Positions 52,631 through 61,889 of a DNA stretch of 64,000 nucleotides are shown here, in pieces. Made by a program: the position numbers and the translations under genes. This DNA comes from Meghimatium bilineatum. Taxonomy: Eukaryota; Mollusca; Gastropoda; Stylommatophora; Philomycidae. The stretch is taken from the NCBI GenBank assembly GCA_034231615.1, contig CM067306.1, positions 30,884,617 through 30,948,616 of the forward strand, given 5' to 3'. The notes under the pieces are model-generated. The model was not told where the DNA came from, ran no database searches, and saw only the letters and a program-made list of their open reading frames with translations. The first letter of the stretch is position 1; each line of letters starts with the position of its first letter.

Positions 52631-55600
52631 GTACGCAATGGTTATTTTCTCACGTTATGCACATATTTTGGTTTAGCATGCTCTGATTACCTAAGAAGTA
52701 AACAATACAGTACTTAGTGGACCAGGGACAAATCCAGCAAATAAGGAAAAACAACAAATAGGTTGTCACTTGGTCCACTACCAGTTAATCTGCAAGAGTT
52801 TCAGAATGAATGCAGAAAAAGAAGAAGAATAGAGAAAATTATATTTGAATGAAATATAAAATGCAATTTTTAACCTAAACAAAGTAACATTTGGATGAGA
52901 AGTAAAATAAAATAAAAACAAAAGAATTTTCGGTTCTTCTTCTTCTCATTCGCAGTTTAATATATCTACACAGCAAGTCTGGTTTTCTTGATAAATGCTG
53001 TATTTGAAAGCTCCTCAAGGCTCCCATACAACTTTCTGTGGATTTCTATCTCTGTTGGCCAGTGCTCCTCTTTTGACTGGTTTAGTGTACTACAGTCTTT
53101 CAGGATATTTTCCGTGGTCTCTACTGCCCACCCACACGGACACAATGTTGGAACTTAGTTTATTTGGTCTGCTGTGCCCTGTCCAGATGCCAGAGATGAT
53201 AACTTGCTCAGCTATCTCGAGATAGTGATATTTGTCTTTCAGTGATAGGTGAAAGTTATACAAAGTTGCAAGAAATGATGAATATTGTTCCAAAAGAAAG
53301 TCAAAACAAGGCTAAATCTGAATAGCAGAAAAACTGAAGTAATGGTAATATCATAGAATAAATGTTCTCCGGAATACAACATATTCAAATATTTAGATAA
53401 ATTAATATCATCAAATGGAGGATGTATTAAAGAAGTCACATGCACAAATGCCCAGACAAAGGCAATATATCAGAAGGTGAAAAACTATCCTATGTAATGT
53501 ATCTTTGTTAATTTAGGTGAGAAAGATAATTTTTATAATTTATATAGAACCAATTCTGATGTATGAAAGTGCATCTTGAACACTCAACAGAATAGTGAAA
53601 AATTATAGTGAGATAGCAGAGATGTGGTTTTATAGAAATATGTTAAGAACACAATGGACAGATAAAAAAGCGTAAAGAAGATATCTTCAGAGAAGTTAAT
53701 TCAAAAAGAGAGCTGCTTTCCCACATCAGAGAGGCAGTCCATATTTTTTGAACACTTCATGAGAAGAGGAAAGATAGAACATATTGTAACAACAGGCAAT
53801 GACCAAGAGAGAAGACACTTGACAACCTACCGGTAGCATTGTGGCATGGGAGAACATCAGTATCTGAAATTATTGACAGCATACAAAATAGAACCCTGTC
53901 GAAAGACATGATAATCGAAGCACATGACATTGGCCATAAAAAGTTTTTCAATATTGTTTGAAAAAGTTCTCAAGATAGTGATAGTTGTATTTTCATTCTT
54001 GAAGGAAAGGTAAAATAAAATATAAAATAATATTTGAGTTAACAAAATGTTAACATAGACCTATGATTTTTTTCCTCTCAATGCAGGCAAGGAGAAAGCT
54101 AATCGAGGCTGGACACCATTACATCTGGCTGCATACTTTGGTCATACAGCATCTGTTCGGGTTCTACTGGAGGTATCAGTTCAGTTTTGTATATTCTTTT
54201 GGTTTTGAATCTGTGTTTTGATTAGTTAGATGCAGTTCTGCCATGGAAGTGTTATAGACCTGAATTATTGTATTTCTATATTTCTGGTTCCGTTTTTTAT
54301 ACTATTAAATTCATCCTAGGTGTATAAGCTCAGTGTCTCAATCATTTATTGGTTGAGTTCTTCTGGTCTTTCCAGAGAGAAGGCACTTTCTTCACTCTCC
54401 ATTGATCACACTTCCATATCAATCATTCTCTGAACATGAACATTATCTCTTTCAGTCTCCTCTTCATCACTTTGTGGTGCAACCTTAACTGTCATAATCA
54501 ACTCAAGTCTGTAGGTGTCTGTTGCTTTGTCGATATCGATACAGACATCAGCAAAAAAGTCTATCATGCATGACCATGGTTAGCTTTGATGTTGGTTACC
54601 AGCATGTAAGTACGAGAACCAGTTCTCTACAACATCTTGTGTACTATACTGTTTTTTTAAAATTGTTCGTCCATCTCAAGTGATGAGAATTATTTGTTAC
54701 ATCCACTTTGGAAATTCAGTTAAGGTTATGTCCTTGATTATGAGTTCGTAAATGACTAATAAGCTCTATTCTTGCCACTAGTGTCCTTGGACAGTTTGGG
54801 CATGGGATGACCACTGTAGATGGTTTTTGGTCTACCCGTGACTTTCTAGGGAAGAACCAGTGGACAAATCACGTGACAACATACTAACTTTTAAATTTCA
54901 TATGCTATTGCACTATCTCAGAAACTTAAAAAGTCATAACTTAAAATACTGATCTAGCTATTTGTGCTCAATGAACTGGCCATCCACCTCCCACTCAGTG
55001 TGCAGCGCGCATGTCGAGTGGTCAGGGGTGGTCATTGTGCAATGTGTCAAATATTGGATGTGTCGTTATATACGACTTTATCAGAATTTCATTCCGTTTA
55101 ATTATATTTGCTATTTTTTCCGTAGAAACCTGTCCACTGATTCTTGTATTGTACCCTTTCTAGCTACTCTCTGCTGTTGAGCTGCTGCATTTCTCCTCTT
55201 TTCACCAGATACACCATGTAGCTCTATTTTGTGCTTGTTCTTCCCATGTAGCTTGGTCTATTTCAAAGGCTTTCAGAGAGGTCTTTAATTAACGAGTCCT
55301 TGTGGTGCTTCTTTTGGCCACCTTGAGATCATTTTATTCCTTTCTGCAACTCAGCATAGAGAAGTATTTTTGGCAGATGATGATCTGGCATGGGTACCAG
55401 ATAACATGCATCAGGAATCTTGTGTCTGCATCAGAATAATGTCAATGCTAGGGATACCAAATTTGTCAAAGACAGTGGTATCCAAATTCTTGTCTTACCT
55501 AGTGATGTTCATAACTTTTCTGAGACAAGTTGTGTGAATGTGTTTGAGTTTGCTCACATGTTGTAAATAGCAATATGATTACAGACAACTACCATTCAGA

Positions 55601-58600
55601 GGAAGTGGTAAAAACGCTGAATGTATTGGTTGGCTGTGCTGAGTCAGATGTGTTGGACCATTGATGCAAATAAAATGTGACAAAATGCTTTTTTGTTCAC
55701 TGGACCATATCCTGCTGGAAATTTAATAGGAACATCATGCTGCAAGGGAGTTTGAGAATTAATGCAAATAAAACCTTAAAAAACACTGACCCATCCACTA
55801 TAACATTACTCACCAATGCATTATCTCTATCATTGGCTCTGACTCCAGCATACCTTGGTTAGTAGACCCATGTGATACTTTGGACAAGCTGTAAAGAGTA
55901 ACACATTTCTTTCTTATGAACTTTTCTTAACAGTCATATTTATACAAACTTCAAGAATAGAAACACAGCCATGTGGACAGGTAATTCAAAGCACATATTT
56001 CAAGAATGTTCCAAAATGATGTAACAAACACAGGAAAAACACTGGTAGCAGAACTCTACAGATTGTATGTGATGAAAAATATAGTGATGTTTATAGAAAA
56101 GACAAAATTGAAATGCAAATGAAAGAAGAAGAATGTCAAATTGTTTCAGTCTTGTTTATTGCATGCACATACACATCTGGTAATTTTATACCTCGATTAT
56201 TTTTAAAAAATAATTTTATCAATAACCCTACCCACAGTTTGGAGCTGATGTCAACATATTGAATGCATCTGATGAGAGTCCACTTCATCTAGCTGCTTAT
56301 ACAGGAAGAGAGGTCAGTGGTTCAATTATCTGATTTCTTGTATCAATAGACTTTTTCATTTGATTGATGATGATGAAGTAATTCCTTTATCTGTGGGCAG
56401 ACAGTTCTTAACACATGCTGATGATGAAGTAATCCCTTTATCTGTGAGCAGACAGCTCTTGACACATGATGATGATGATAAAGTAATCCCTTTATCTGTA
56501 AGCAGACAGCTCTTGACACATGATGATGATGATAAAGTAATCCCTTTATCTGTAAGCAGACAGCTCTTGACACATGATGATGATGATGAAGTAATCCCTT
56601 TAGCTGTGGGCAGACAGCTCTTGACAGCCCATAGTCTTTTTGACAAAACCACGGGTCCTCCTCAGTAACCAATGTGACACTAGAACTTGTATATGGTTTA
56701 CTGTCTGAAAAGCATGGTTGTGTTACTGAGGTTTATAGAAGCATGTTTAGTCACTGAAGGGAGACATTCTAGTGCTACAGAATCATCACATCCTGCCAGG
56801 AGTGCAACATATATTTATGGGTCAACTAGTTCATCATTCTGCGCTCAGTGCTGTTGACCCATCTCTCATGTGACATAAACTTTCAAGAACGTGGTCTTCC
56901 TTATGGATTATCTGAACACTCCGTGATTCTGGGCAAGTTGACCTTCCTCAGATAGAGACAGGTTTAAGCAATCTGATATATCACTACACCATCATCGTCT
57001 TGGGTGCCCTCTTCCCCTGTTGCCATTAACTCTGCCTTCAGGTATTAACCTATCCATGCTGTTATGTCTCTTTATATGACAAAAAAATGCAACTTTCTTA
57101 TGATATTGTTAAGGAGCCATTCCTCTTCGACATTAATGGATCTTAACACTTCCTTTGTCTTTTTCGCTGTCCTTGGTATACATAACATTCTTCTGTAGCA
57201 TCTCATTTCAAAAGCAGTTATTCTCTTGCTATTGTTTTATTGAATGTCCATACCTCGCAACCATGTATTGCCACTAGATATATGCATGTTCTGACTGCTC
57301 ATACATAGTTTGGCTTTGCTGCTGGTACCTTGTCAAAGGTTTTTCATTTGTGCAAGTTTCAATGTCACCTTGTAATTCATTTCTTGATTTCAACAGTGCA
57401 GTCTTCTGAGCTATTTATGTTTGTGCCCAAATACTGGAAATTCGTTACGTCCTCTAGTTCGAAGTTATCAATGCAATTTGTATCCCAAGAGTTATCTCAC
57501 CAAATTCATATAGTGGACATGGCTAGAAGTGCCTATATGACACCATTCTAGATAAAAATAAAGGGCTACTGGTCACCATTTGTTCTATTTGTTAATCTAA
57601 TTTACTCCCACCTTGTTATATTTCGTTTATGCCAGCTAAACAGGAAAGTAAACATCTTTGGTTGTACTTTTACTTTATCTGTTGTCATAATTTTTGTTTT
57701 CTTTCTATTTAAGTCAGGTTTTGGGGTTCACTGTGTTCTTTTGTTGATAGTAACATTAGCTTTAGACCATCTCCGTTTGTTAATAGAACTGTGTCATCAG
57801 CATATCTGATATCTGGGATCTGCTGATGGTAAGAGTCTGGGTCAGGATATGTCATATCGTCTTTTGTGTGTTGCATTATGTTTTCAGCTTAGATGTTAAT
57901 AGGTACGGTGATAGTGTGCATCCTTGTCTAACTCCTTTCTGTAAATTAAACCATTCTGATATTGTTCTGTCCATTTTTACCACTGCCTTTTGTTCGTGGT
58001 AAAATATTGCGATTAAATATGTGAGATGTTTTGGAAATTCTATGTTATATTCTTCCGAAATTTTGAATGTTCTTAAGTGATTTCCCCCATTAATTTCTAT
58101 CTCCAAGGCTGAATCTACCACTTATATATTTTTCGTGCTCTAGCCTTCCTCCTCCTACTTTGACATTTATATCCCCCATTACTATCAGTATGTCCTGTTT
58201 GTTTACTTTGTCTATTATAGTTGTAACTATTAATTAAACTCATCTATTTCTTGATCTTCTGCAGCTGACATTGGTGTGTATGTTTGTGATGTTTTCTTTT
58301 TCCCTTGGATCCTGATACTTGCCAAACAATCATTAATAGGATTATAACCTAGTACAGATGGTCACAATGTTTTCGACACAAGAAAACCTACCCCGCTCTG
58401 TCAACAATAACAGTGACCCATCTGCAGTGATGAAATGTCCAGCATTCCCTGCCACCTAGTAGTCTGCCATAAGAGGAAAATGTTGCAGTGTTTGCCGGCA
58501 TGCATCTCTTCGTCATCCATGGACACCATTTGAAAGAAGACGAAAGTAATAAATTCAGACAAGACACGCAGGGACAATAATAATTTTTTTTTACAGGTAA

Positions 58601-61600
58601 CAGGTGGTCAGCTTATTCCCCAACATTTCCAAGTCACCTCCTATTACATTCCTGGAAAGAAGACAGTGGTCCTATTCTATGCACCCTGAATTAGAAGTCC
58701 AGGTTCTGGTTTTCACATGGGTATCATTTGACTGAATCTATCTATATATGTTATGTTGTTTGTTTGAGAACCCCAGGACTTGCGAGTGATTAGCTCTTAC
58801 TTTCTATATGCAGTGATGTAATTTTTCTGAGCTTTCTTTCATAGACTTCAGCTTTCGGCTTAGTAAGCTGAATGCCTATTGAAGGAGCCTTCTTTTCAGC
58901 GGGGGTATATAATTTTATAAATGATATGCTACAAAGCATCCATAAATGAGTCTCAATATAATTTTATGTCATCTACTAAGGTTTTCTGCTGCATGATTGG
59001 TTTGTCTAGTGGGCCATTGGTGGGACCCACAGATACAACCCCCATGCGTCCGTATATGTGATAATTTATTACATCCATTTCATTTGAGACTAGCTCACTC
59101 ATCATCATCAGATGTCATGCAGACTAGCGTAGGTGATAATGGATTCCGCAACTCTCTATTTATTATCTAGTATTAGGATTGATGTTGACTCTTTGGTATG
59201 CCAAGATGTTAAACTTTCGAATATTTTCTGGCATTGTCATTCTCAATGTCGATCTATTTATCTATCTGTTATCATTTTCACATGTGATGGTAAGCATTGT
59301 GGATGCAAGTTAGAGTTGTCTGTCTTTGGTCATTTGGGTTATATTGACCATGATCATCCTTGTCTCTTTAAGGTTTCTTGGATTTTTTTTCACATTTGAT
59401 TTGATTTAGTTCTTGGTCTTCCTTGTTCCCTGTAGACCAATCTTCTGCTGTTGTATGCATGAAGGGCTGGGTGTATTGGTTCCATTCTCATGACGTGGCC
59501 AAACCACCTGGTTTGTTATCTCTTGATTTAGTCTTGACATAGTCTCTTTCTATCATGATATCTTCATTTCTCCATCTGTCTCTTCTGGTTATAAATTTAT
59601 ATTTTTTGGAAATATTTTAACGGAATTAAAAAGAAGTGGTAATGTCCTGTTCAACTGACATAAGATTTGTGTTTCTATGTTACCACAAAGTCATGATTTT
59701 TTAGAAAGACCTTCCTGCCAATAACACATGTCAAAACAACATACATTTTTCATAGGATATTTTGCAGATAGTGAAATTATTTAAGACAGCACTAAATTTA
59801 GAAGAAGAAAAAAAAGAAACATTGTGTGATACCTAGAAAGTATATCAATAGTTATCTCACCAAATTCATATAGTATACATGGCTGGCAGTGCCTATATGA
59901 CACCATTCTAGATCAAAATAACCGCCGAAGACGGATGTGTCGGGCCATTGGCGCAAATAAAACGGCGACACAACGCATTTCCATTCCCTGGACTACATTC
60001 TGCTGGAAATCTAGTAGGACATGTCCTGCTACAAGAGAATTCAGCAGGAGTTTGAGAATGTACGCTGAAGAAGAAAGATCAAAATAAAGGGCTACTGGTC
60101 ACCATTTGTTCTTTTTGTTGCTCTAATTTACTCCCACCTTGTTGTTATATTTCGTTTATGCCAGCTAAACAGGAAAGTACCAAAATAATATAATGGTAAG
60201 AAACAGTAGTTTTAAGTCATTGCCTGAGAATACAGCTTCTTCAATTTGATTCACAGGAAGTAGTTGGTTTACTTTTAAAACACGGAGCAGAAACAAACAT
60301 CTTGAACAGGCAACGTCAGAAACCTCGAGATGTGGCTAAAACTCAACACATCATTGACATGCTTACAGGTGTGTACTTTTACTCAGTGTCTCAGATCATG
60401 TTCAGACATTTTCATTTTACATATGGCAAATTACTGACATTCTTTTTATATAAATTTGTTGCCGGTGACATAACCTATTCAGAGTTAACCCTATATTATA
60501 CTATTTAAGGTTTTCCATGATAAAAATGTGCTTACTGAATATTTCTTCTTCTTTCATTCTCAAATTTCTGCAGATTAGCAGGATGTAGTCCAGAGAACGG
60601 AATGCGTTGTGTCATGGTTTACAGCATTGTTGCGATATTTGCGCCTTTCGGCCTGACACATCCAACTTCAGCATGACTTTGGGTCTCTGACCCTATATGG
60701 GATGGGACAGCCAACTCCATCCCATAACCTCCTTAGTCACCTTTTACGACATGCGTGGAAGGTAAACAGTGTTGCTATTCTTTGCTCCCCTTTTGGGTCC
60801 TGGCAACACACGGGCAACTGAATATTTCAAGTGTATTAAGTTCAGTTATACATTATAAGTCTATATAAAAAAATTAGGGAAAGTTGTATATTAATATTTC
60901 TATGTAACCTTTTCCTCTATAATGTGTATTTTGAAGGGAAAAGAGTATATTTTTTTTACAAAACCTGAATTCAGAAATAAACTTAAACTAAGTGGTATCA
61001 ATACTGAGTATTCCATTTTAGAAAACTAACTAAAGTTAAACTGAATAAAAAAATATACCTCATAAAAATGTATAAATATTTTACACAATCTTTTTGGGGT
61101 AAAAATTGTTTGTACAAATTTAAATACACGCAGAACATCATACAAATCATGTATCAGCTTGAAAGTTTCAAGGATCCATCAAAAAACTTTTTCTTTCTTT
61201 CTGTTCATGTTATTCCCCTTTACGCCTTGCAGCGTCAGCGGTAGAAGAGTTCTCTGGAGACTGCCTTTTTATGTGCGTAACCATTTTTTAAAAATTCTGG
61301 CTTTAAAGGGGAACAACCATTAAAATTGTGAATTAAAAAGTGACCAATATGTATAAGTCAAATTGGTTTGCTGTAAAAAAGAAATACCTTGTGGAATATA
61401 GGGTGACTAACCAAGCATTTTCTTGACTAGTAATGTTCTTGCAAAATAATGTGTTGCTTCGAGAGTACAAATCCTGAAGGGTTATTGATTGATGATAATG
61501 ATGAATTATTTCATATCCCTTAGAAATGATATGCCTATGGATACCTTTTTCATTTATTAAGTGTTTATATTTCACTTAAAATTATACCTGGTTTCTACAG

Positions 61601-61686
61601 CTGCAGATAATACAGCCTTGTTGATGGTAGAGTCTGAGTTTCTTCAGGCAGCTGCAGCTGGAGATATAGATGCCTTGTCTGTTATG
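52429..61686 (+). CDS. OSBPL1A: Oxysterol-binding protein-related protein 1-like, first five coding exons (gene continues beyond the window)
   Basis: Coding exons: 52429-52630, 54087-54172, 56238-56312, 60257-60368 and 61601-61686. All are GT-AG with matching phases (1, 0, 0, 1, 0), giving 187 residues. The product begins with an acidic, Ser-rich leader, then DELLYAARQGKEDLLLRLL, NINCKGKEKANRGWTPLHLAAYFGH, FGADVNILNASDESPLHLAAYTGRE and EVVGLLLKHGAETNILN. That is the ankyrin-repeat array of long ORP1, a late-endosome sterol-binding protein whose ankyrin repeats bind Rab7 in mammals. The order NINCKG - GWTPLHLA.YFGH - FGADVN - PLHLAAYTGR - helix - FLQAAAAGD follows human OSBPL1A closely. The PH and sterol-binding domains are not in the window. 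Other ankyrin proteins are possible, but NCKG followed by GWTPLHLA at an exon junction favours ORP1. Confidence 0.88.
52990..53235 (-). mobile_element. RNase H LINE fragment
   Basis: Minus strand reads DKYHYLEIAEQVIISGIWTG then HSRPNKL, parallel to DDYHxxxRxEQVIILRLRTGHNRL. In ORP1 intron 1. Confidence 0.7.
53285..53960 (+). mobile_element. LINE RT fragment, heavily decayed
   Basis: RLNLNSRKTEVMVIS-like, then FKYLDKLISSNGGCIKE and YRNMLRTQWTDKK segments in different frames. Confidence 0.65.
54087..54172 (+). CDS. OSBPL1A: OSBPL1A-like coding exon 2
   Basis: An 86-nt exon, KEKANRGWTPLHLAAYFGH then TASVRVLLE. The acceptor follows a pyrimidine tract (TTTTTTTCCTCTCAATGCAG); the donor is GTATCA. 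A textbook ankyrin repeat (TPLHLAA) at the position it has in ORP1. Confidence 0.92.
54640..54830 (-). mobile_element. LINE 3' end
   Basis: Reverse of 19265-19440: GATTATGAGTTCGTAAATGAC, CAGTTTGGGCATGGGATGA. Another shared block at 54505-54610 parallels 1605-1705. Confidence 0.65.
55640..55775 (+). mobile_element. Type B element, diverged
   Basis: GATGTGTTGGACCATTGATG, ATCCTGCTGGAAATTTAATAGG, GGGAGTTTGAGAATTAATGC. In ORP1 intron 2. Confidence 0.6.
55930..56135 (+). mobile_element. RNase H LINE C-terminal fragment
   Basis: CACAGCCATGTGGACAGGTAA and AACTCTACAGATTGTATG match the CxCGQ and ELYxLY regions. Degraded. In ORP1 intron 2. Confidence 0.55.
56238..56312 (+). CDS. OSBPL1A: OSBPL1A-like coding exon 3
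   Basis: Twenty-five whole codons: FGADVNILNASDESPLHLAA then YTGRE. Acceptor CCCACAG, donor GTCAGT. Second ankyrin repeat. A 54-bp minisatellite starts about 45 bp after the donor. Confidence 0.92.
56358..56640. repeat. Minisatellite, 54 bp x 5
   Basis: Unit contains GTAATCCCTTTATCTGTAAG then CAGACAGCTCTTGACACATG and a (GAT)n run. Open in three frames because 54 is a multiple of three. In ORP1 intron 3. Confidence 0.93.
56740..58700. repeat. Interspersed repeat split by the LINE at 56865-58413
   Basis: The halves 56740-56864 and 58414-58700 together align with 27150-27565 (for example TTGACCCATCT...CAGTGATG, TAGTCTGCCATAA, CTTTGTCATCCAT-like stretches). The 27-kb copy is uninterrupted at the insertion point. 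Confidence 0.75.
56865..58413 (-). mobile_element. LINE fragment nested in an older repeat
   Basis: Bounded by TGACCCATCT at 56855-56864 and 58414-58423. Minus-strand text includes endonuclease pieces (DILIVMGDINVKVGGGR near 58170), the RT box GVRQGCTLSPYLL (near 57900), a DIRYADDTVLLTNGDGLK segment (near 57800) and the RT C-terminal region. Many stops and internal deletions; not functional. Same family as the 3' ends at 13.2, 17.1, 18.7 and 38.9 kb. It lies in intron 3 of the ORP1-like gene. Confidence 0.82.
59095..59620 (-). mobile_element. LINE 3' end, decayed
   Basis: GTCATGCAGACTAGCGTAGGTG and AACTCTCTATTTAT parallel the fragments at 17.6 and 36.1 kb. In ORP1 intron 3. Confidence 0.5.
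59845..60205 (-). mobile_element. LINE fragment interrupted by a type B element
   Basis: Aligns with 57487-57655 (TTATCTCACCAAATTCATATAG, GGGCTACTGGTCACCATTTG, GCCAGCTAAACAGGAAAGTA) once the 154-bp insert and one target repeat are removed. Confidence 0.8.
59922..60075 (+). mobile_element. Short non-autonomous element, type B, complete copy
   Basis: 154 bp bounded by AGATCAAAATAA (59910-59921 and 60076-60087). Starts CCGCCGAAGACGGATGTGT, holds GCAAATAAAACGGCGACAC, a palindromic AGGAC-ATGTCCT core, GAGTTTGAGAATG, and ends in (GAA)n. It interrupts an old LINE fragment in ORP1 intron 3. This copy defines the ends of the family. Confidence 0.88.
60257..60368 (+). CDS. OSBPL1A: OSBPL1A-like coding exon 4
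   Basis: Thirty-seven codons plus one base: EVVGLLLKHGAETNILN, then KPRDVAKTQHIIDML. It completes the second repeat and covers the third, degenerate one (compare TAKEVTHAEEIRSML in human ORP1). Acceptor GATTCACAG, donor GTGTGT. Confidence 0.9.
60546..60816 (-). mobile_element. Short non-autonomous element, type A, complete copy
   Basis: 271 bp bounded by ACTGAATATTTC (60534-60545 and 60817-60828). In sense orientation it begins at 60816 with CCCGTGTGTTGCC and ends with a TTTGAGAATGAA-GAAGAA tail at its left edge. Shares its 3' 80 bp or so with type B. In ORP1 intron 4. Confidence 0.88.
60945..61290. repeat. AT-rich interspersed repeats shared with 39.7 kb and 15.5 kb
   Basis: 60950-61080 is an inverted copy of 39600-39790. 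61195-61275 (CCTTGCAGCGTCAGCGGTAG, AGAGTTCTCTGGAGA) is an inverted relative of 15465-15540. Confidence 0.65.
61601..61686 (+). CDS. OSBPL1A: OSBPL1A-like coding exon 5
   Basis: An 86-nt exon: AADNTALLMVESEFLQAAAA then GDIDALSVM. This is the inter-repeat helix resembling the LLLAAAREGKTTELTALL stretch of human ORP1. Acceptor TTTCTACAG, donor GTGAGT. A short repeat element begins about 20 bp inside the following intron. No later exon was found before the window ends. Confidence 0.87.
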
Positions 61687-61704
61687 GTGAGTTACCATGT
61701 GTTG

Positions 61705-61885
61705 CCAAGTCCTGAAAGGAGGGAAAAATTATGGCAAAAGTTGAAGCCATGCTGAAGTCGAATGTGTCAGGCTGAAAAGCACAGATATCGCAGCACTGCT
61801 GTAAACAATAACAATTCATTCCGTTCTCTGGACTACATCCTGATAATCTACAGGAGTTTGAGAACACACACAGAAGCAGAAGAAT
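61705..61885 (+). mobile_element. Type A element beside the exon 5 donor
   Basis: AGTCCTGAAAGGAGGGAAAAA, GAATGTGTCAGGCTGAAAAGC, CAGGAGTTTGAGAACACACACAGAAGC. Begins about 20 bp after the splice donor of ORP1 exon 5. Confidence 0.7.
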
Positions 61886-61889
61886 TAAC

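Noticed and set aside
56343-56672. Three overlapping frames of 98-109 codons
   Set aside because: By-products of a 54-bp intronic minisatellite.
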